DNA from: Devosia sp.
GTDB taxonomy: Bacteria > Pseudomonadota > Alphaproteobacteria > Rhizobiales > Devosiaceae
Direction of reading: 5' to 3'
Length of the DNA: 5,460 bases
NCBI GenBank assembly: GCA_025352765.1
Contig: JANXSI010000542.1
Location: 1-5,460, forward strand
Below the pieces are notes generated by a model. The model searched no databases. It was not told the origin of the DNA and saw only the letters and a list, made by a program, of their open reading frames with translations. This document shows, in pieces, positions 4,864-5,460 of the stretch. Position 1 is the stretch's first letter, and each line of letters begins with the position of its first letter. The translations under genes and the position numbers were made by a program.

Positions 4864-5454
4864 ATGCTGATCCTGGCCTCCAAGAGCGCGACGCGAAAGG
4901 CCCTGCTGGCGGGGGCGGGGTTGAGATTCGAGTCGAGTCCAGCCCGCATCGACGAACGCACGATCGAGAACGCGGTTCTGGGGAAAGCGCCCGAAAGCGT
5001 GGCGCGGACTCTCGCCGAGGCGAAGGCGCTGTCGGTCTCGGTGGGGCAACCGGGGGCGATGGTGATCGGGGCGGACCAGGTGCTCGCCTTCGGCGACGCG
5101 CTCCTCCACAAGCCTGCCGATCTCGCCGAGGCGGCGGCCCAGCTCAAGGCGCTGCGCGGGCGGAGCCATCACCTTCATGCGGGCGTCGCGCTGGCGCGGG
5201 GAGGCGCGGTGCTCTGGTCCGACGTCGCCTCCGCGCGGCTGACGCTGCGGGCGTTTTCGGACGACGATCTGGCGGCGGTGCTCACGGCCGAAGGCGAAGG
5301 GCTGCTCGAGGCGGTCGGTGCCTATCGGCTCGAGGGCGCGTCGATTCAGCTGTTCGAGGCGATCGAAGGCGACTATTTCACCATCCTCGGGTTGCCGCTC
5401 CTGCCGCTGCTCGCCGCACTTCGCCGCTTTGCCCCAGGGGAACGATTCACGTGA
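4864..5454 (+). CDS. Maf-family nucleoside triphosphate pyrophosphatase, YceF-like
   Basis: Maf proteins hydrolyse modified or non-canonical nucleotides to monophosphate and pyrophosphate; the YceF branch prefers 7-methyl-GTP. From the ATG at 4864 the protein is 196 aa, the normal size. Visible motifs: ILASKSATRKALL (3-15), the nucleotide-binding N-terminus; ARIDER (27-32); AEAKA (51-55); GADQVL (69-74) with the catalytic Asp D71; KPAD (83-86); and GAYRLEG (152-158). The Gln after the catalytic Asp (ADQ rather than ADT) and the LFEAIEGDYFTILGLPLLPL end resemble YceF more than YhdE, by my recollection. Upstream in-frame codons extend into the presumed origin, lack family similarity and were not used. 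No clear Shine-Dalgarno precedes the ATG. It is transcribed away from the origin; in related genomes aroE, coaE and dnaQ follow, outside this window. The TGA stop lies inside parS site 3. Confidence 0.93.
   Translation: MLILASKSATRKALLAGAGLRFESSPARIDERTIENAVLGKAPESVARTLAEAKALSVSVGQPGAMVIGADQVLAFGDALLHKPADLAEAAAQLKALRGRSHHLHAGVALARGGAVLWSDVASARLTLRAFSDDDLAAVLTAEGEGLLEAVGAYRLEGASIQLFEAIEGDYFTILGLPLLPLLAALRRFAPGERFT
4925..4939. repeat. Three tandem GANTC (CcrM methylation) sites in the 5' part of maf
   Basis: GATTC, GAGTC and GAGTC follow each other without a gap. GANTC is the target of the alphaproteobacterial cell-cycle methylase CcrM. The run lies inside coding sequence just right of the putative origin. 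Methylation is inferred from the lineage. Confidence 0.6.
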
Positions 5455-5457
5455 AAC
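5444..5457. other. parS: parS-like ParB-binding site 3, overlapping the maf stop
   Basis: GATTCACGTGAAAC is identical to site 2 and to the reverse complement of site 1, 13 of 14 to the parS core. The last maf codons and the TGA (5452-5454) lie inside it, so the final Phe-Thr-stop is written by the site. ParB binding is inferred. Confidence 0.82.
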
Positions 5458-5460
5458 GCG

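Overview
The window reads as the replication-origin neighbourhood of an alphaproteobacterial chromosome. It is GC-rich (about 63-65% by eye) and carries the conserved block mnmE - rho - hemJ - hemE on the minus strand, then a 420-bp gene-free gap, then a Maf-family gene on the plus strand. This order, a Rhizobiales-style intergenic repeat and the abundance of GANTC sites point to Hyphomicrobiales (Rhizobiales) or a close relative. The genus cannot be told from this sequence.

Layout. 11-24: parS-like palindrome just past the mnmE stop. 29-1327: mnmE, tRNA U34-modifying GTPase, TTG start. 1328-1508: intergenic gap holding two inverted copies of a hairpin-forming repeat. 1509-2774: rho, transcription termination factor. 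2775-2962: rho leader, a candidate rho promoter and a second parS-like site. 2963-3409: hemJ, and 3409-4443: hemE, two haem-pathway genes overlapping by one base. 4444-4863: non-coding, with CtrA-type and DnaA-type binding motifs, dense GANTC sites and a strong hairpin; I read it as the likely oriC. 4864-5454: Maf/YceF-like nucleotide pyrophosphatase. 5444-5457: a third parS-like site, overlapping the stop codon of that gene.

How it fits together. Every gene points away from the 4444-4863 gap, as expected if two forks leave from it and genes run with the forks. In Caulobacter and other Alphaproteobacteria oriC lies beside hemE, and parS sites plus parAB lie close by, next to mnmG/rsmG. The gap has one perfect and one near-perfect CtrA box (TTAA-N7-TTAAC) on either side of two DnaA-like boxes. 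All three parS-like sites share the same 14-mer, GATTCACGTGAAAC, whose departure from the classical GTTTCACGTGAAAC creates a GANTC (CcrM methylation) site inside each copy. That recurrent overlap of segregation and methylation signals is the most unusual observation here. The protein-coding genes themselves are ordinary, well-conserved housekeeping genes.
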